This document shows positions 24,053-33,562 of a stretch of 64,000 nt of DNA, in pieces. The DNA is taken from positions 124,001-188,000 of the forward strand of contig JAMLHJ010000002.1 of assembly GCA_023957245.1 (NCBI GenBank). The letters are read 5' to 3'. Within the stretch, counting starts at the first letter, position 1. The number at the start of each line of letters is the position of its first letter. The DNA comes from Chitinophagales bacterium. GTDB taxonomy: Bacteria; Bacteroidota; Bacteroidia; Chitinophagales; JADIYW01. The notes under the pieces were generated by a model. The model was not told where the DNA came from and did no database searches. It saw only the letters and a list, made by a program, of their open reading frames with translations. The position numbers were made by a program, and so were the translations under genes.

Positions 24053-25226
24053 TTAATTCGTTTGAAGGTGTTCTTTTATTGGGTGTAGGAGATGGAGTAG
24101 AAGATTGTACGTGTCTGCTCACACTCAGTATGATTCCCATGGCAAAACCATTGAACCAGATGGAAGAACCTCCCATGCTGACAAATGGAAGTGTCAATCC
24201 AGTCACAGGCAATAGATTGACAGCGACACCCATGTTGATGAAGGCTTGCATTACTATACTCATCCCTAGTCCTAACGCCATTAATGCACTAAAAACTCGA
24301 TTGCTGTTTTCAACAATTTTTACGATTCGGTATAGTAATAATAAATAGACAAAAATGACTACTGCTCCTCCAAGCATGCCATATTCTTCTATAATAGTTG
24401 CATATATAAAATCTGAATAGGCTTCTGGTAAGTAGTTGCTTTGTGTGCTCTTTCCAGGTGCAAATCTAGCAAGTCCACCTTTGGCAATTGCCATTTTAGA
24501 GTGCATGACTTGGTAAGTAGGATTGTCAGGGTCGTGATTGATATAATCATTTATACGCCCTTTCCATGTTTCATATCTACTTTCTGTTGAAAAGGAAGAG
24601 GCAAACACTATCAAGCTCCCCGCTATTACACCGATGCCGAAAGTGTAAAATATATATTTCATATTAACACGCCCTAAGAACATGATGACAATATTTGTCA
24701 TGAATAAGATGAGTGCAGTGGACATATTTTCTACCATAATCAATCCACAGATGAGTGCAATGGGAACCATTACAGGTATGAATCCCTCTTTAAAACTTTT
24801 GATAACTCCTTGATTGACTGCTAATGTTCTAGAAGTGTACATGATAAGGGCTAATTTTGCCAAATCACTACTCTGGAAAGAAATATTGATAATTGGGAGT
24901 GTAATCCATCTTTTAGCATCATTGGCTTCGTTGCCAAAAAACATAGTATAAAATAAAAGAGGGACGGAAAGTACAATTAGAAATTTGGAAATCTTTATAA
25001 AATATTTTAAGTCTATTTTTTGTACAAAATAAGCGATTGCAAGACCTAGTATAAGTACAAATAAATGCTTGAATAAATAATACTCAGTATTCCCCGCCTG
25101 CTGTCTATAAGCTAGTGAGCGAGTAGCACTATACACCGTCCATAGGGACAATGCAGATAAAAATATCAGTATCCCCCAGATTTGACGGTCGCCTTTTTTA
25201 AAATTTTCTATAAGGTTCCCTACCAT
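24045..25226 (-). CDS. ftsW: SEDS glycosyltransferase FtsW
   Basis: A 393-residue polytopic membrane protein of the SEDS family, with about ten hydrophobic segments. FtsW polymerises lipid II into septal glycan together with its partner FtsI. The YSATR segment after the first helix, AKGGLARFAPGKSTQSNYLP, the FIYATIIEEYGMLGG block and the C-terminal LTLPFVSMGGSS motif are diagnostic. Its place between murD and murG supports FtsW over RodA. It starts 2 bases after the murD stop. Confidence 0.95.
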   Translation of the reverse strand: MVGNLIENFKKGDRQIWGILIFLSALSLWTVYSATRSLAYRQQAGNTEYYLFKHLFVLILGLAIAYFVQKIDLKYFIKISKFLIVLSVPLLFYTMFFGNEANDAKRWITLPIINISFQSSDLAKLALIMYTSRTLAVNQGVIKSFKEGFIPVMVPIALICGLIMVENMSTALILFMTNIVIMFLGRVNMKYIFYTFGIGVIAGSLIVFASSFSTESRYETWKGRINDYINHDPDNPTYQVMHSKMAIAKGGLARFAPGKSTQSNYLPEAYSDFIYATIIEEYGMLGGAVVIFVYLLLLYRIVKIVENSNRVFSALMALGLGMSIVMQAFINMGVAVNLLPVTGLTLPFVSMGGSSIWFNGFAMGIILSVSRHVQSSTPSPTPNKRTPSNELNV

Positions 25227-25228
25227 GA

Positions 25229-26566
25229 TTATAAGTTTCTTACACTTCTTTTAAATTGGTTTCCTCTGTCTTCATAGTTCTCAAATAAATCAAAGCTGGC
25301 ACATGCAGGAGATAGGAGTACAACATCTCCGCTATCTGCAATATTACTAGCCAATCGCACAGCTTCTTGAGCACTATCTGCATCAACTATATATCCTACT
25401 TCACTTGAAAATGCCTTGTGAAGTTTATCGTTATCCTTGCCTAGGCAAATAATTGCTTTGACTTTTTCTTGTACGAGTTTTTGAAGAATAGTATAATCAT
25501 TGCCTTTGTCAACACCTCCAACTATCCATACGACTTGCTTGTTCATTGTTTCTAATGCGAACCATACAGAATTTACATTTGTAGCTTTAGAGTCATTGAT
25601 ATATTCTACTCCATTGATATTAGCAACAAATTCTAAGCGATGTTCTAAGCTGGCGAAGTCTTGTAAGCTCTCTCTAATCGTCTCTTTTCGGACACCCACC
25701 AACTTGGCAGCTATCCCCGCAGCCATTGAGTTGTATGAATTGTGAGTTCCTTTTAATGCAAATTCGTTAATTGACATAATAGTATATGGTTTGTCTAGGT
25801 TTATAATAAATTGATTGTCTTCTATATAAGCTCCATTTTCTCCTTGTTTTTCAATTGAAAAGGGTATGCTGTTGACAGAAGATGTAACTAGGGGTAAATA
25901 AGATATTGTTACTGGGTCTTCGGCACAATAGATGAAATAATCTTGTTGTGTCTGATTTTTTGTAATGCTCAATTTGGAAGCGATATAATTCTCAAATTTG
26001 TAATCATATCTATCCAAATGGTCTTCAGTAATATTGCATAGTACAGCGACATGAGGGCGGAAGGATACGCATCCATCAAGTTGGAAACTACTTAATTCTA
26101 ATACATACCATTCCGTAGGAGAGGTTGCCACGAGGCGAGCAAATGATTTTCCAATATTTCCTCCTAAAGAAACATTATATCCTGCTTTTTGTAGTATATG
26201 AAAAACTAGAGAAGTCGTAGTAGTCTTTCCATTTGAACCAGTGATAGCAACGATTTTCCCATTGCAGTATCGATAGCCCCATTCAATCTCAGAAATGATT
26301 TCCTTACCTAAGGCTTTTAAATCTTTAATAAGTTGGATTTTGTCTGGAATGCCTGGGCTTTTGATGATAATGTCCGCATTATTGATTTTTTCTAGTGTAT
26401 GCTCTCCTTGCTCAAATGCAATCTGATGTGCATTTAATTCATCTATGTAAGAAGATTTAATTTTCCCCTTATCTGAAACAAATACATCAAAGCCTTGCTT
26501 CTTTGCAAGTATAGCAGCACCTATACCACTCTCTCCTGAACCTAATATGACGACTCTCTTTGACAT
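25229..26566 (-). CDS. murD: UDP-N-acetylmuramoylalanine--D-glutamate ligase
   Basis: A 445-residue Mur ligase that adds D-glutamate to UDP-MurNAc-L-Ala. It has an N-terminal Rossmann part (VVILGSGESGIGAAIL), the ATP loop GSNGKTTTT (Lys114), ELSSFQLDG, NITEDHLDRYD, HRLEFVANINGVEYINDSKATN and a C-terminal LLSPACASFDLFENYEDRG. All are standard MurD blocks, and length is as expected. It begins 1 base after the mraY stop. Confidence 0.96.
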   Translation of the reverse strand: MSKRVVILGSGESGIGAAILAKKQGFDVFVSDKGKIKSSYIDELNAHQIAFEQGEHTLEKINNADIIIKSPGIPDKIQLIKDLKALGKEIISEIEWGYRYCNGKIVAITGSNGKTTTTSLVFHILQKAGYNVSLGGNIGKSFARLVATSPTEWYVLELSSFQLDGCVSFRPHVAVLCNITEDHLDRYDYKFENYIASKLSITKNQTQQDYFIYCAEDPVTISYLPLVTSSVNSIPFSIEKQGENGAYIEDNQFIINLDKPYTIMSINEFALKGTHNSYNSMAAGIAAKLVGVRKETIRESLQDFASLEHRLEFVANINGVEYINDSKATNVNSVWFALETMNKQVVWIVGGVDKGNDYTILQKLVQEKVKAIICLGKDNDKLHKAFSSEVGYIVDADSAQEAVRLASNIADSGDVVLLSPACASFDLFENYEDRGNQFKRSVRNL

Positions 26567-26567
26567 T

Positions 26568-27875
26568 TTATCTTACTTTTAGAGTGATAATCGTAGCAAC
26601 AGCCAATATGATACTGATGATCCAAAATCTTGATGTAATCTTAGTTTCGAAATAGCCTAACTTTTGATAATGATGATGTAGAGGTGTCATTCTGAAGAAT
26701 CTATTGCTTTCTGCATAAGGTCGCCCATACCTTTTGAGGCGGTATTTGAATACAGTCCTTTGGATAACGACTGAAAGATTTTCTGCAAAAAATATCCCGC
26801 ATAATACAGGAATCAATAACTCTTTCCGGACAATAATTGCTATTGTTGCAATCACTCCTCCTAACATTAAACTACCAGTGTCTCCCATGAAAATTGTTGC
26901 AGGGTGTGTGTTATACCACAAGAAGCCTACACATGCTCCTACAATTGCAGCACTTGCAATAAGCACTTCTCCTGATTCAGGAATGTATAAGATGTTGAGG
27001 TAGTCTGCAAGTACTACGTTGCCAGATACAAAAGCAAATAAACCTAGTGATAACATATTGATTGCAGATACACCCGATGTTAGTCCATCTAAGCCATCAG
27101 CTAAATTGGCGGCATTGGAAACTGCTGTTATTATGAAAATGACAACTGGAATAAATATTATCCAACCCCATTTGGCATAGTCATTTGTAAATGGTTTTAA
27201 TATGTAACTATAGTCCCAAAGATTGTCTTTGAGGAAAGGGACATTTGTTTTGAAAGAACGAATATCGTGAGAAATATAATAGCCATCTTTTACTACTTCA
27301 ATATCCTGACCTTTTTTATAAGCTTCTTCTTTGACAGGATTGTTCCAGTCAATTTTGCCATCTTCTTGAATTTTATAGAAATATGCTTTTTCAAAGTCTT
27401 TTACTCTTACATCTTCATGAGAATATAATACAGCGCCTACTATGATTCCTAGAATAACTTGTGCAAAAATCTTGTATTTACCTTTTACTCCATCTTTATT
27501 TTTCTTCTTGAATTTGAGATAATCATCAATAAATCCGATACCAGACATTAAAATGATAGTAATGATAATCAACCAGATATAAACATTGTCTAATTTTGCC
27601 AATAATAGTATAGGAACTAAAATAGCAATAATCATAATGATTCCACCCATTGTAGGAGTGTTCTTTTTATCCACTTGTCCTGGCAAACCTAAATCTCTGA
27701 TAATCTCTCCAATCTGTAATTTCTGCAGTTTGAAAATGATTTTTTTACCTATTACAATAGCAATAAGGAAAGAGATTATAAATGCCAATGAGGCTCTGAA
27801 GGTACTATACTGAAATAACCTTGTACCTATTAAAGTATAGTGTTGATATAGAAAATCTGCTAAGTAGTATAACAT
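26568..27875 (-). CDS. mraY: Phospho-MurNAc-pentapeptide translocase MraY
   Basis: A 435-residue membrane enzyme that transfers phospho-MurNAc-pentapeptide to undecaprenyl phosphate, forming lipid I. Seen are KKNTPTMGGIIMI, GFIDDYLKFKKKN (Asp pair), NAANLADGLDGLTSG with catalytic Asp residues, FMGDTGSLMLGG and TPLHHHYQKLGYFE. It is about 75 residues longer than the E. coli enzyme (360). An inserted hydrophilic stretch (about 155-220, with IDWNNPVKEEAYKKGQD) lies between two membrane helices, an insertion I associate with Bacteroidota. It overlaps murE by a single base. Confidence 0.95.
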   Translation of the reverse strand: MLYYLADFLYQHYTLIGTRLFQYSTFRASLAFIISFLIAIVIGKKIIFKLQKLQIGEIIRDLGLPGQVDKKNTPTMGGIIMIIAILVPILLLAKLDNVYIWLIIITIILMSGIGFIDDYLKFKKKNKDGVKGKYKIFAQVILGIIVGAVLYSHEDVRVKDFEKAYFYKIQEDGKIDWNNPVKEEAYKKGQDIEVVKDGYYISHDIRSFKTNVPFLKDNLWDYSYILKPFTNDYAKWGWIIFIPVVIFIITAVSNAANLADGLDGLTSGVSAINMLSLGLFAFVSGNVVLADYLNILYIPESGEVLIASAAIVGACVGFLWYNTHPATIFMGDTGSLMLGGVIATIAIIVRKELLIPVLCGIFFAENLSVVIQRTVFKYRLKRYGRPYAESNRFFRMTPLHHHYQKLGYFETKITSRFWIISIILAVATIITLKVR

Positions 27876-29341
27876 TATTTATTCATTTCAATAAAAGTTT
27901 CTTGCAATATTGCTTTATCATTAAAAGGATATTTTACTCCTTTAATTTCTTGATAGGTTTCGTGTCCTTTACCTGCGATCAGGATAATATCTTGTTTTCC
28001 TGCCAACATTACTGCTGTACGTATAGCCTCTTTTCGGTCTGCTTGTACAATGATTTTTTTATAATGTTGCTTTGGCACTCCATCTTGCATTTGACGAATA
28101 ATATCCATAGGTTCTTCACTTCTTGGATTGTCAGTAGTGATAATTACTTTATCACTTAATTCGGAAGCAATTAATGCCATTTTCGGTCTTTTCTCTTTAT
28201 CTCTATCTCCTCCACATCCTATAATTGTAATCAATTGCTCATTGCCAGTTCGCACTTCTTGAATAGTGTCCAAAACATTTTTGAGTGCATCAGGAGTATG
28301 CGCATAATCTACAATTCCGATAATAGATTCTTGATTAGATTTTATCCATTCAAATCGACCTTGAGCACCTTTAAGTAGGCTTAGAGCAGTCAAAGTTTTG
28401 GTTTTGTCAATATGGAGTTGATCAGCAATAGCTATGACAGTCAATAAATTATATGCATTAAATTGACCCATTAACTGAGTGTGTAGTTCTGTTTTGTCAA
28501 TTGAAAGAATCAGTCCATTAAAACTATCTTCTAAAATGCGGGTTTGGTAATCCGCTATAGATTTTAAAGCAAATGTGAGATGTCTAGCTTTGCAATTTTG
28601 AAGCATTACGTCCCACCTTGCATCATCTTTATTGACTAATGCAAAAGCTGTTTTAGGGAGATTGTCAAAAAACTTCTTTTTAGCATAGATATAATCCATG
28701 AAAGTTTTGTGATAATCTAAATGGTCATGAGTAATATTAGTAAATACTCCACCAGTAAATTCTAGACCATATATTCTGTCTTGATGTATAGCATGAGAGC
28801 TGACCTCCATAAATGCATATTGACATCCTTGCTCTACCATTTTACTGAGTAACTCATTAATATGTATGGCATCAGAAGTCGTATGAGTAGAAGGGTATAT
28901 GTCCTCGTTGATAATATTTTGTATAGTAGATAATAATCCAACTTTGTATCCCAAACTCTTAAATAATTGATAGCATAATGTACTTACAGTTGTTTTGCCA
29001 TTAGTACCAGTAATTCCTACCAGTTTAAGTTGTGAAGAAGGATGGTCATAGAAATTAGCAGCAACAATACCCAGTGCTCTATGACTATCTTGAACAACTA
29101 TATAAGTTGTATTATTATTTATTTCCTTAGGCAGATTTTCGCAGACAATCAGTGATGCGCCTTGTTGCACAGCAGATTGTATATATTGATGTCCATCAAC
29201 AGTTACTCCTTTCAGTGCAAAGAACGCCCAACCGTATTGTACTTTTTGAGAATTTATGGTAAGTGCTTCTACTTCAATTTGTGTAGAACCATGCACCTCT
29301 AAAATATTGACTCCATATAATATTTCTCTTGCTATTTTCAC
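27875..29341 (-). CDS. murE: UDP-MurNAc-tripeptide synthetase, meso-DAP type
   Basis: A 488-residue Mur ligase. The ATP loop is GTNGKTTVS (from about 112). The substrate motif DNPR, in TTDNPRSEEP, selects meso-diaminopimelate rather than lysine, so the peptidoglycan should be of the DAP type. VFTNITHDHLDYHKT and the N-terminal SQKVQYGWAFFALKG uridine-binding part are also present. It lies 6 bases after ftsI and overlaps mraY by one base. Confidence 0.96.
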   Translation of the reverse strand: MKIAREILYGVNILEVHGSTQIEVEALTINSQKVQYGWAFFALKGVTVDGHQYIQSAVQQGASLIVCENLPKEINNNTTYIVVQDSHRALGIVAANFYDHPSSQLKLVGITGTNGKTTVSTLCYQLFKSLGYKVGLLSTIQNIINEDIYPSTHTTSDAIHINELLSKMVEQGCQYAFMEVSSHAIHQDRIYGLEFTGGVFTNITHDHLDYHKTFMDYIYAKKKFFDNLPKTAFALVNKDDARWDVMLQNCKARHLTFALKSIADYQTRILEDSFNGLILSIDKTELHTQLMGQFNAYNLLTVIAIADQLHIDKTKTLTALSLLKGAQGRFEWIKSNQESIIGIVDYAHTPDALKNVLDTIQEVRTGNEQLITIIGCGGDRDKEKRPKMALIASELSDKVIITTDNPRSEEPMDIIRQMQDGVPKQHYKKIIVQADRKEAIRTAVMLAGKQDIILIAGKGHETYQEIKGVKYPFNDKAILQETFIEMNK

Positions 29342-29347
29342 TTTTTC

Positions 29348-31441
29348 CTATTTCATGACTATATAAATATGATTTCCTCTCGCTACTTTGGTTCCAGGAG
29401 AAATGGATTGGTTTTGAACTTTCCCTATCCCAGAATAAGTAATTTTTAAACCCATAGACTCTAAAAGATAGAGTGCATCATCAAAGTTAAGGCCTTTCAA
29501 ATCAGGCATTTTAGACTCAGATGTTGTATTGGGAGCTAGTTTTACACCAGATGGTCTTAATTCTATATCTACAAAATCAATCTCATCTGCGAAGTTGGTG
29601 TTATATCCATAATGATTTAAGATGTTTTTTACTTGATGATTTTCACCTTTCATTTTTGCTATCATTTCTGGAGCTTCAGTGATTTCTTTAGTGTAGTTTG
29701 GTGCAATTCTTGTATCAGTTGCTAATGCTTTTTCTGCAATCTCTTTAAATACTGGTCCTGCGATTCCTCCTCCCGTTCTATAAATACCTTTGGGATTATA
29801 TACCATCACAATACAAGAGTATCTTGGTTCTTTAACTGGGAAAAAGCCTGCAAACATTGCCTGATTGGCACTAGAAAATCTACCAGTATTACGATCCAAT
29901 AACTTGGCAGTACCAGACTTCCCTCCTAGTTCAAAATATTCTGATCGGATAGATCGTCCTGTTCCTTTAGGATTTTGAATCACTTCTTTGAGCATGGCTT
30001 TTAACTGATCTATTGCTTTTTGACTAGCAATAGGAGTAGAAGATACTTCTGGTTCTATCGTTTTAATCACTTTCCCATTTTTAGCAATTTTCTCTACTAA
30101 GTAAGGTTTAGCTCTGTATCCATTATTGGCAACAGTATTATAAAAAGTGAGTAGTTGTAATGGGCTAAATGTCTGCTCGTAACCAGTTGCTCTCCAAGGT
30201 AAAGAAAGATTACTCCAATTTTTGGGTAAACCTATGATTGGAGCTGTTTCGCCTTTTAAATCAATGCCTGATTTTTTAGTCAATCCATATCTTTCTAGGG
30301 TATTATAAAATTCCTTTTTATTCTTTTTGTAATTCTTATCAATTAACCTAGCCACTATGATATTTGAGGAACGAGCAAATGCTTCTTTTACACTGAGGAC
30401 AGATTCATGGATATGCTCATCAATCATTCTTCTCCCGTAAAAATTCCATGCTCCACCACCATTGGATATGGTATCGTTCATAGTGATATATCCTTTGTCT
30501 AAAAGCATTAAATAACTGACTGCTTTAAAAGTAGAACCGGGTTCAGACTTAAATGAAACTGCATAATTTTCTATCTCCCATAATACGCCATTAGCGTTTC
30601 TCCCTAGATTGACCATTGCTCTGATAGCTCCAGTTTTGACATCCATTACTATTGCACAACCAAAGTCTGCTTGGCTGGAATCTAAGGCTTTTAATAATGC
30701 TGTTTCTGCAACGTCTTGAAGGTTGATATCTATGGTTGTATAAATATCTTTACCATTTTTGGGTTCAATTGCTAAGCTATCATTGATGGGCATCCAAATA
30801 CCCCCAGCAATTTTTTGTTTTAAAACTTGCCCCTTTTTGCCTGATAATATTGTGTCATAATATGCCTCCAAACCAACAAGAGGTGCATTGTCTCTATATA
30901 CGCCTATCGTTCTTTGAGCTAGTAGATTATAAGGGTTTTGTCGAGTTTGTTTAGTTTCAACAATTAACCCTCCTTTGTTCTTGCCTTCTCTAAATAAAGG
31001 CCATTGCTGAATTTCTTTAAGTGTAGGATAATTGACCTTTCTTTGTATTAAATAGTATCTTTTTTTATTTTTTTTGGCTTGAATAAGGTCGCTTTTGTAT
31101 TTATTAAGGCTCTTTTTTTGAAATACGGTAGCCATATACCATGCTAATGAATCAACATTTTTATCAAACAACTCTTGAGTCATTCCTTGAGCACCAAAAT
31201 CAACATATAGATTAAAGAATGGGATAGAAGTTGCTAGCAAATTATCATTATGTGCATAGATATTTCCTCGCTCAGCGGGAATAGTAAATAATTTAGTAGA
31301 AAGCTCTTTAGATTTTTGTATCCAATAATCACCTTTATAGTTTTGAATACGATATATCTGCACCAATATAGCTATAGCACTCATAAAAATGAATGCATAG
31401 ACGACATAGATTCGTAATAATATACTGGTTTTAATTTTCAT
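29348..31441 (-). CDS. ftsI: Septal transpeptidase FtsI (PBP3) with PASTA domain
   Basis: A 697-residue bitopic class B penicillin-binding protein that cross-links septal peptidoglycan in the periplasm. It has an N-terminal membrane helix (about 8-28), a dimerisation domain, then the transpeptidase with nucleophile motif STFK (Ser303-Lys306), SSN (358-360) and KSG (508-510, in place of the more common KTG). A C-terminal PASTA domain spans about 635-697 (MPDLKGLNFDDALYLLESMG). PASTA-tailed FtsI is common in this phylum but absent in E. coli. It overlaps ftsL by 11 bases. Confidence 0.94.
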   Translation of the reverse strand: MKIKTSILLRIYVVYAFIFMSAIAILVQIYRIQNYKGDYWIQKSKELSTKLFTIPAERGNIYAHNDNLLATSIPFFNLYVDFGAQGMTQELFDKNVDSLAWYMATVFQKKSLNKYKSDLIQAKKNKKRYYLIQRKVNYPTLKEIQQWPLFREGKNKGGLIVETKQTRQNPYNLLAQRTIGVYRDNAPLVGLEAYYDTILSGKKGQVLKQKIAGGIWMPINDSLAIEPKNGKDIYTTIDINLQDVAETALLKALDSSQADFGCAIVMDVKTGAIRAMVNLGRNANGVLWEIENYAVSFKSEPGSTFKAVSYLMLLDKGYITMNDTISNGGGAWNFYGRRMIDEHIHESVLSVKEAFARSSNIIVARLIDKNYKKNKKEFYNTLERYGLTKKSGIDLKGETAPIIGLPKNWSNLSLPWRATGYEQTFSPLQLLTFYNTVANNGYRAKPYLVEKIAKNGKVIKTIEPEVSSTPIASQKAIDQLKAMLKEVIQNPKGTGRSIRSEYFELGGKSGTAKLLDRNTGRFSSANQAMFAGFFPVKEPRYSCIVMVYNPKGIYRTGGGIAGPVFKEIAEKALATDTRIAPNYTKEITEAPEMIAKMKGENHQVKNILNHYGYNTNFADEIDFVDIELRPSGVKLAPNTTSESKMPDLKGLNFDDALYLLESMGLKITYSGIGKVQNQSISPGTKVARGNHIYIVMK

Positions 31442-31829
31442 TAGGTTGTACTTCTATTTTATATGGAGGTGTTTTTATTCTTTTTAACCCTATGCTTTCA
31501 ACACTTCTTTCAATGTCAGATTGCATGCTCTGTTTTAAAAGGTCTGATTTGATAGACAAATGCTCCCATCTCAATTCTTTGATTTCCTTTTCTAAGGAAC
31601 CGACCTCTCTAATCATCTTAACAGCTCTATGTGAATTGAAAATATGAAAGACTCCAATTGCTATTATGAAGCCAATGAATAATGCTTTATTGACGAATGC
31701 AGTGTAATTGCCTACATCTTCCAATCCGAATAAGTCTAATAACTCTTTTATAATAAGTTCTTTTAGACTCTCCTTAGTGGGAGCATTATTATTGTCCGTT
31801 GGGCTTGATATGTCCTTATTTGAATTCAT
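31431..31829 (-). CDS. ftsL: FtsL-like divisome protein
   Basis: A 132-residue bitopic protein with a polar cytoplasmic N-terminus (about 1-45), one membrane helix (about 48-64, ALFIGFIIAIGVFHIF), then a short periplasmic coiled-coil stretch (MIREVGSLEKEIKELRWEHLSIKSDL). This architecture and the location between rsmH and ftsI define FtsL even though sequence conservation is low. It would form a complex with FtsQ and a DivIC/FtsB-like partner encoded elsewhere. Its start overlaps the rsmH stop by 4 bases. Confidence 0.82.
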   Translation of the reverse strand: MNSNKDISSPTDNNNAPTKESLKELIIKELLDLFGLEDVGNYTAFVNKALFIGFIIAIGVFHIFNSHRAVKMIREVGSLEKEIKELRWEHLSIKSDLLKQSMQSDIERSVESIGLKRIKTPPYKIEVQPNEN

Positions 31830-32725
31830 ATTTTTTCTGCAATTCTTAATTTGGCACTTCTGGATCTAGGATTTTGTTCTTGTTCTTTTGGTTGGGCTTC
31901 AATTGGTTTTTTAGTGATTAATTTCCATGGACATTCAAATCGACCATATAAGTCTTTCTCTGGAATGCCATGTGTGATTCCGTATTTCATAAAATTTTTG
32001 ACAGGTCTGTCTTCCAATGAATGGTAGGACATAATGACTAATCTTCCACCCTTTTTCAAAGTAGAAGGAGTCTGAGTTAAAAATTCTTCAATAGCTTTGA
32101 TTTCATCATTGACTTCAATTCTGAGAGCTTGGAAAACTTGAGCTAGGTATTTAGAACCTTTCCCTTTTGAAAGAGGAAGGGCAATATCTGAAAGTTGATT
32201 AGTGGTGTCTATTTGACCTGTGACTTCAATCGCTTCTTTGATTGCAGAAGTTAATCTTCTTGCATTGTCAATTTCACCATATTTATAAAATAATGCAGTT
32301 AGCTGTTCTCTAGAATATGTATTGATAACTTCCCATGCACTTAAAGGAGAAGATGTGTCCATTCGCATATCTAATTTGCCGTCAAAGCGTATAGAAAATC
32401 CTCTGTCTGGTGTGTCAATTTGATGAGAAGAAACGCCGAAATCTGCTAATATTCCGTCAACAGGTGTTGCTTTGTGAAGTCTTAGGAATTTATATAAATG
32501 CCTATAATTGCTATGGATAAAAGTGACTCTTGGGTCATCAGGCAGGTTGTTTTTTGCCTGAATATCTTGGTCAAATACAAATAATCTTCCGTCTTTGTTT
32601 AGTTTTTCTAAAATGGCAATACTATGACCTCCGCCGCCAAATGTAACATCAACATACGTCCCCTGAGGATGTATATTTAATCCTTCTAAACATTCATTAA
32701 GCATAACTGGTATGTGATATGTCAT
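31826..32725 (-). CDS. rsmH: 16S rRNA m4C1402 methyltransferase RsmH (MraW)
   Basis: A 299-residue SAM-dependent methyltransferase acting on C1402 of 16S rRNA. Family motifs: HIPVMLNECLEGL at the N-terminus, VDVTFGGGGHS (SAM loop), DGILADFGVSSHQID, DRGFSIRFDGKLDMRMD, FQALRIEVNDE and MSYHSLEDRPVKNF. Length is typical. It overlaps mraZ by one base and ftsL by four. Confidence 0.97.
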   Translation of the reverse strand: MTYHIPVMLNECLEGLNIHPQGTYVDVTFGGGGHSIAILEKLNKDGRLFVFDQDIQAKNNLPDDPRVTFIHSNYRHLYKFLRLHKATPVDGILADFGVSSHQIDTPDRGFSIRFDGKLDMRMDTSSPLSAWEVINTYSREQLTALFYKYGEIDNARRLTSAIKEAIEVTGQIDTTNQLSDIALPLSKGKGSKYLAQVFQALRIEVNDEIKAIEEFLTQTPSTLKKGGRLVIMSYHSLEDRPVKNFMKYGITHGIPEKDLYGRFECPWKLITKKPIEAQPKEQEQNPRSRSAKLRIAEKI

Positions 32726-33183
32726 TACTCCTCCCAGTTTAAATTGCCAAAAACTTCATCTGCCATGTCTGAGAAATTTTCAATATCATTATCGGCAGTT
32801 GCTTTATACACTTCTTGTGCCCAGATTTCTATGCTAGAACCGTAACACATAATGACTGCATCGTCTTTTAATTGAATGAGGTCAGCGGATTTTTTGGAAA
32901 TCAAAATTCTGTCACTGCTATCCAATTCAACATTAATTGCATTTTTGTAGAATGCTCTTAAAAATTCTCTATGACGACTATTGAATCTATTTAATTTTTC
33001 GAGCTTGGTTGTAATCTTGTACCAGGCTTCTTCAGTGTATAGGTCTAAATTGTTATCCAAACCTTTATTAATGACAAATTTTCCACTCTGCCCATTGGGT
33101 AATTGGCGCAATAGTCCAGAAGGAAGTTTTAATCTTCCTTTTGAATCTACTTTACAATCATATTGTCCGGTGTATCCGGCCAT
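32725..33183 (-). CDS. mraZ: Transcriptional regulator MraZ
   Basis: A 152-residue protein with two AbrB-like SpoVT/MraZ domains: CKVDSKGRLKLPSGL in the first and VELDSSDRILISKK in the second, the duplicated DxxGR-type motif (the second is degenerate). MraZ forms a ring, binds direct repeats upstream of its own gene and controls the dcw operon. It is the first gene of the cluster, and three 10-bp direct repeats lie 57-86 bases upstream of the ATG, as expected of its operator. Confidence 0.95.
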   Translation of the reverse strand: MAGYTGQYDCKVDSKGRLKLPSGLLRQLPNGQSGKFVINKGLDNNLDLYTEEAWYKITTKLEKLNRFNSRHREFLRAFYKNAINVELDSSDRILISKKSADLIQLKDDAVIMCYGSSIEIWAQEVYKATADNDIENFSDMADEVFGNLNWEE

Positions 33184-33239
33184 TTTCCTTGAGCTTTATT
33201 TGGTGAGAAATAATTATGAATATAAAAGTAATAGTTTTT

Positions 33240-33269
33240 TACCATTTCTTACCATTTCCTACCATTTCC
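33240..33269 (-). promoter_or_regulatory. Putative MraZ operator, three 10-bp direct repeats
   Basis: On the minus strand three abutting units read GGAAATGGTA, GGAAATGGTA and AGAAATGGTA. A strict 10-bp period of three repeats just upstream of mraZ is the arrangement of known MraZ binding sites, where adjacent ring subunits contact repeats on one DNA face. The TGG core resembles the TGGG of the E. coli sites. The repeats cover the expected -33 region of a possible promoter (TACTTTTA at 33223-33230), which fits autorepression. Confidence 0.72.
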
Positions 33270-33386
33270 TGACACTTTATCAAGCTTTTATAGATTCAAA
33301 ATCGTTGATAACTTTGTGAATCTATTTTGACTTATTGTTGTTAATGTTGTTAATTTACTAAAAATCAACAATTTATAAAGAGATAC

Positions 33387-33408
33387 TTATGCACATTTAT
33401 GTGGATAA
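33387..33408. promoter_or_regulatory. Pair of DnaA-box-like sites in opposite orientation
   Basis: TTATGCACA (33387-33395, plus) and TTATCCACA (33400-33408, minus) both fit the consensus TTATNCACA and are four bases apart in non-coding DNA. They could bind DnaA near the dcw promoter. No further origin hallmarks are clear. Confidence 0.4.
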
Positions 33409-33434
33409 TGATTTTTGTAATAATGATTTTTGTA
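33405..33434. repeat. 15-bp perfect tandem repeat
   Basis: ATAATGATTTTTGTA occurs twice without a gap (33405-33419 and 33420-33434), overlapping the second DnaA-like box. Function unknown. Confidence 0.8.
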
Positions 33435-33562
33435 AATGTTAAAATTTAGAAGTAAGCTCAGTTTGTTGTCAAATCATTGATAATGAGCTATTCATATCCT
33501 TTATGATACAGTTGATATAGCTTGAGCTAATAAGAAAGAAGATGTGGGAAAAATGAATCTAT

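Larger units (their letters stand above)
33184..33562 (-). other. Leader region of the dcw cluster
   Basis: 379 bases without a gene I would support. In minus-strand order it holds a 15-bp tandem repeat, two DnaA-box-like 9-mers, three MraZ-type direct repeats and a weak -7-like box TACTTTTA (33223-33230) whose upstream half overlaps the repeats. The spacer also receives the end of the M3 peptidase gene, which reads in from the same strand. Confidence 0.7.

Noticed and set aside
33184..33562. Chromosomal origin of replication
   Set aside because: Only two DnaA-like boxes are present, genes on both sides run in the same direction, and no dnaA or dnaN is near; evidence is too thin for an oriC call.
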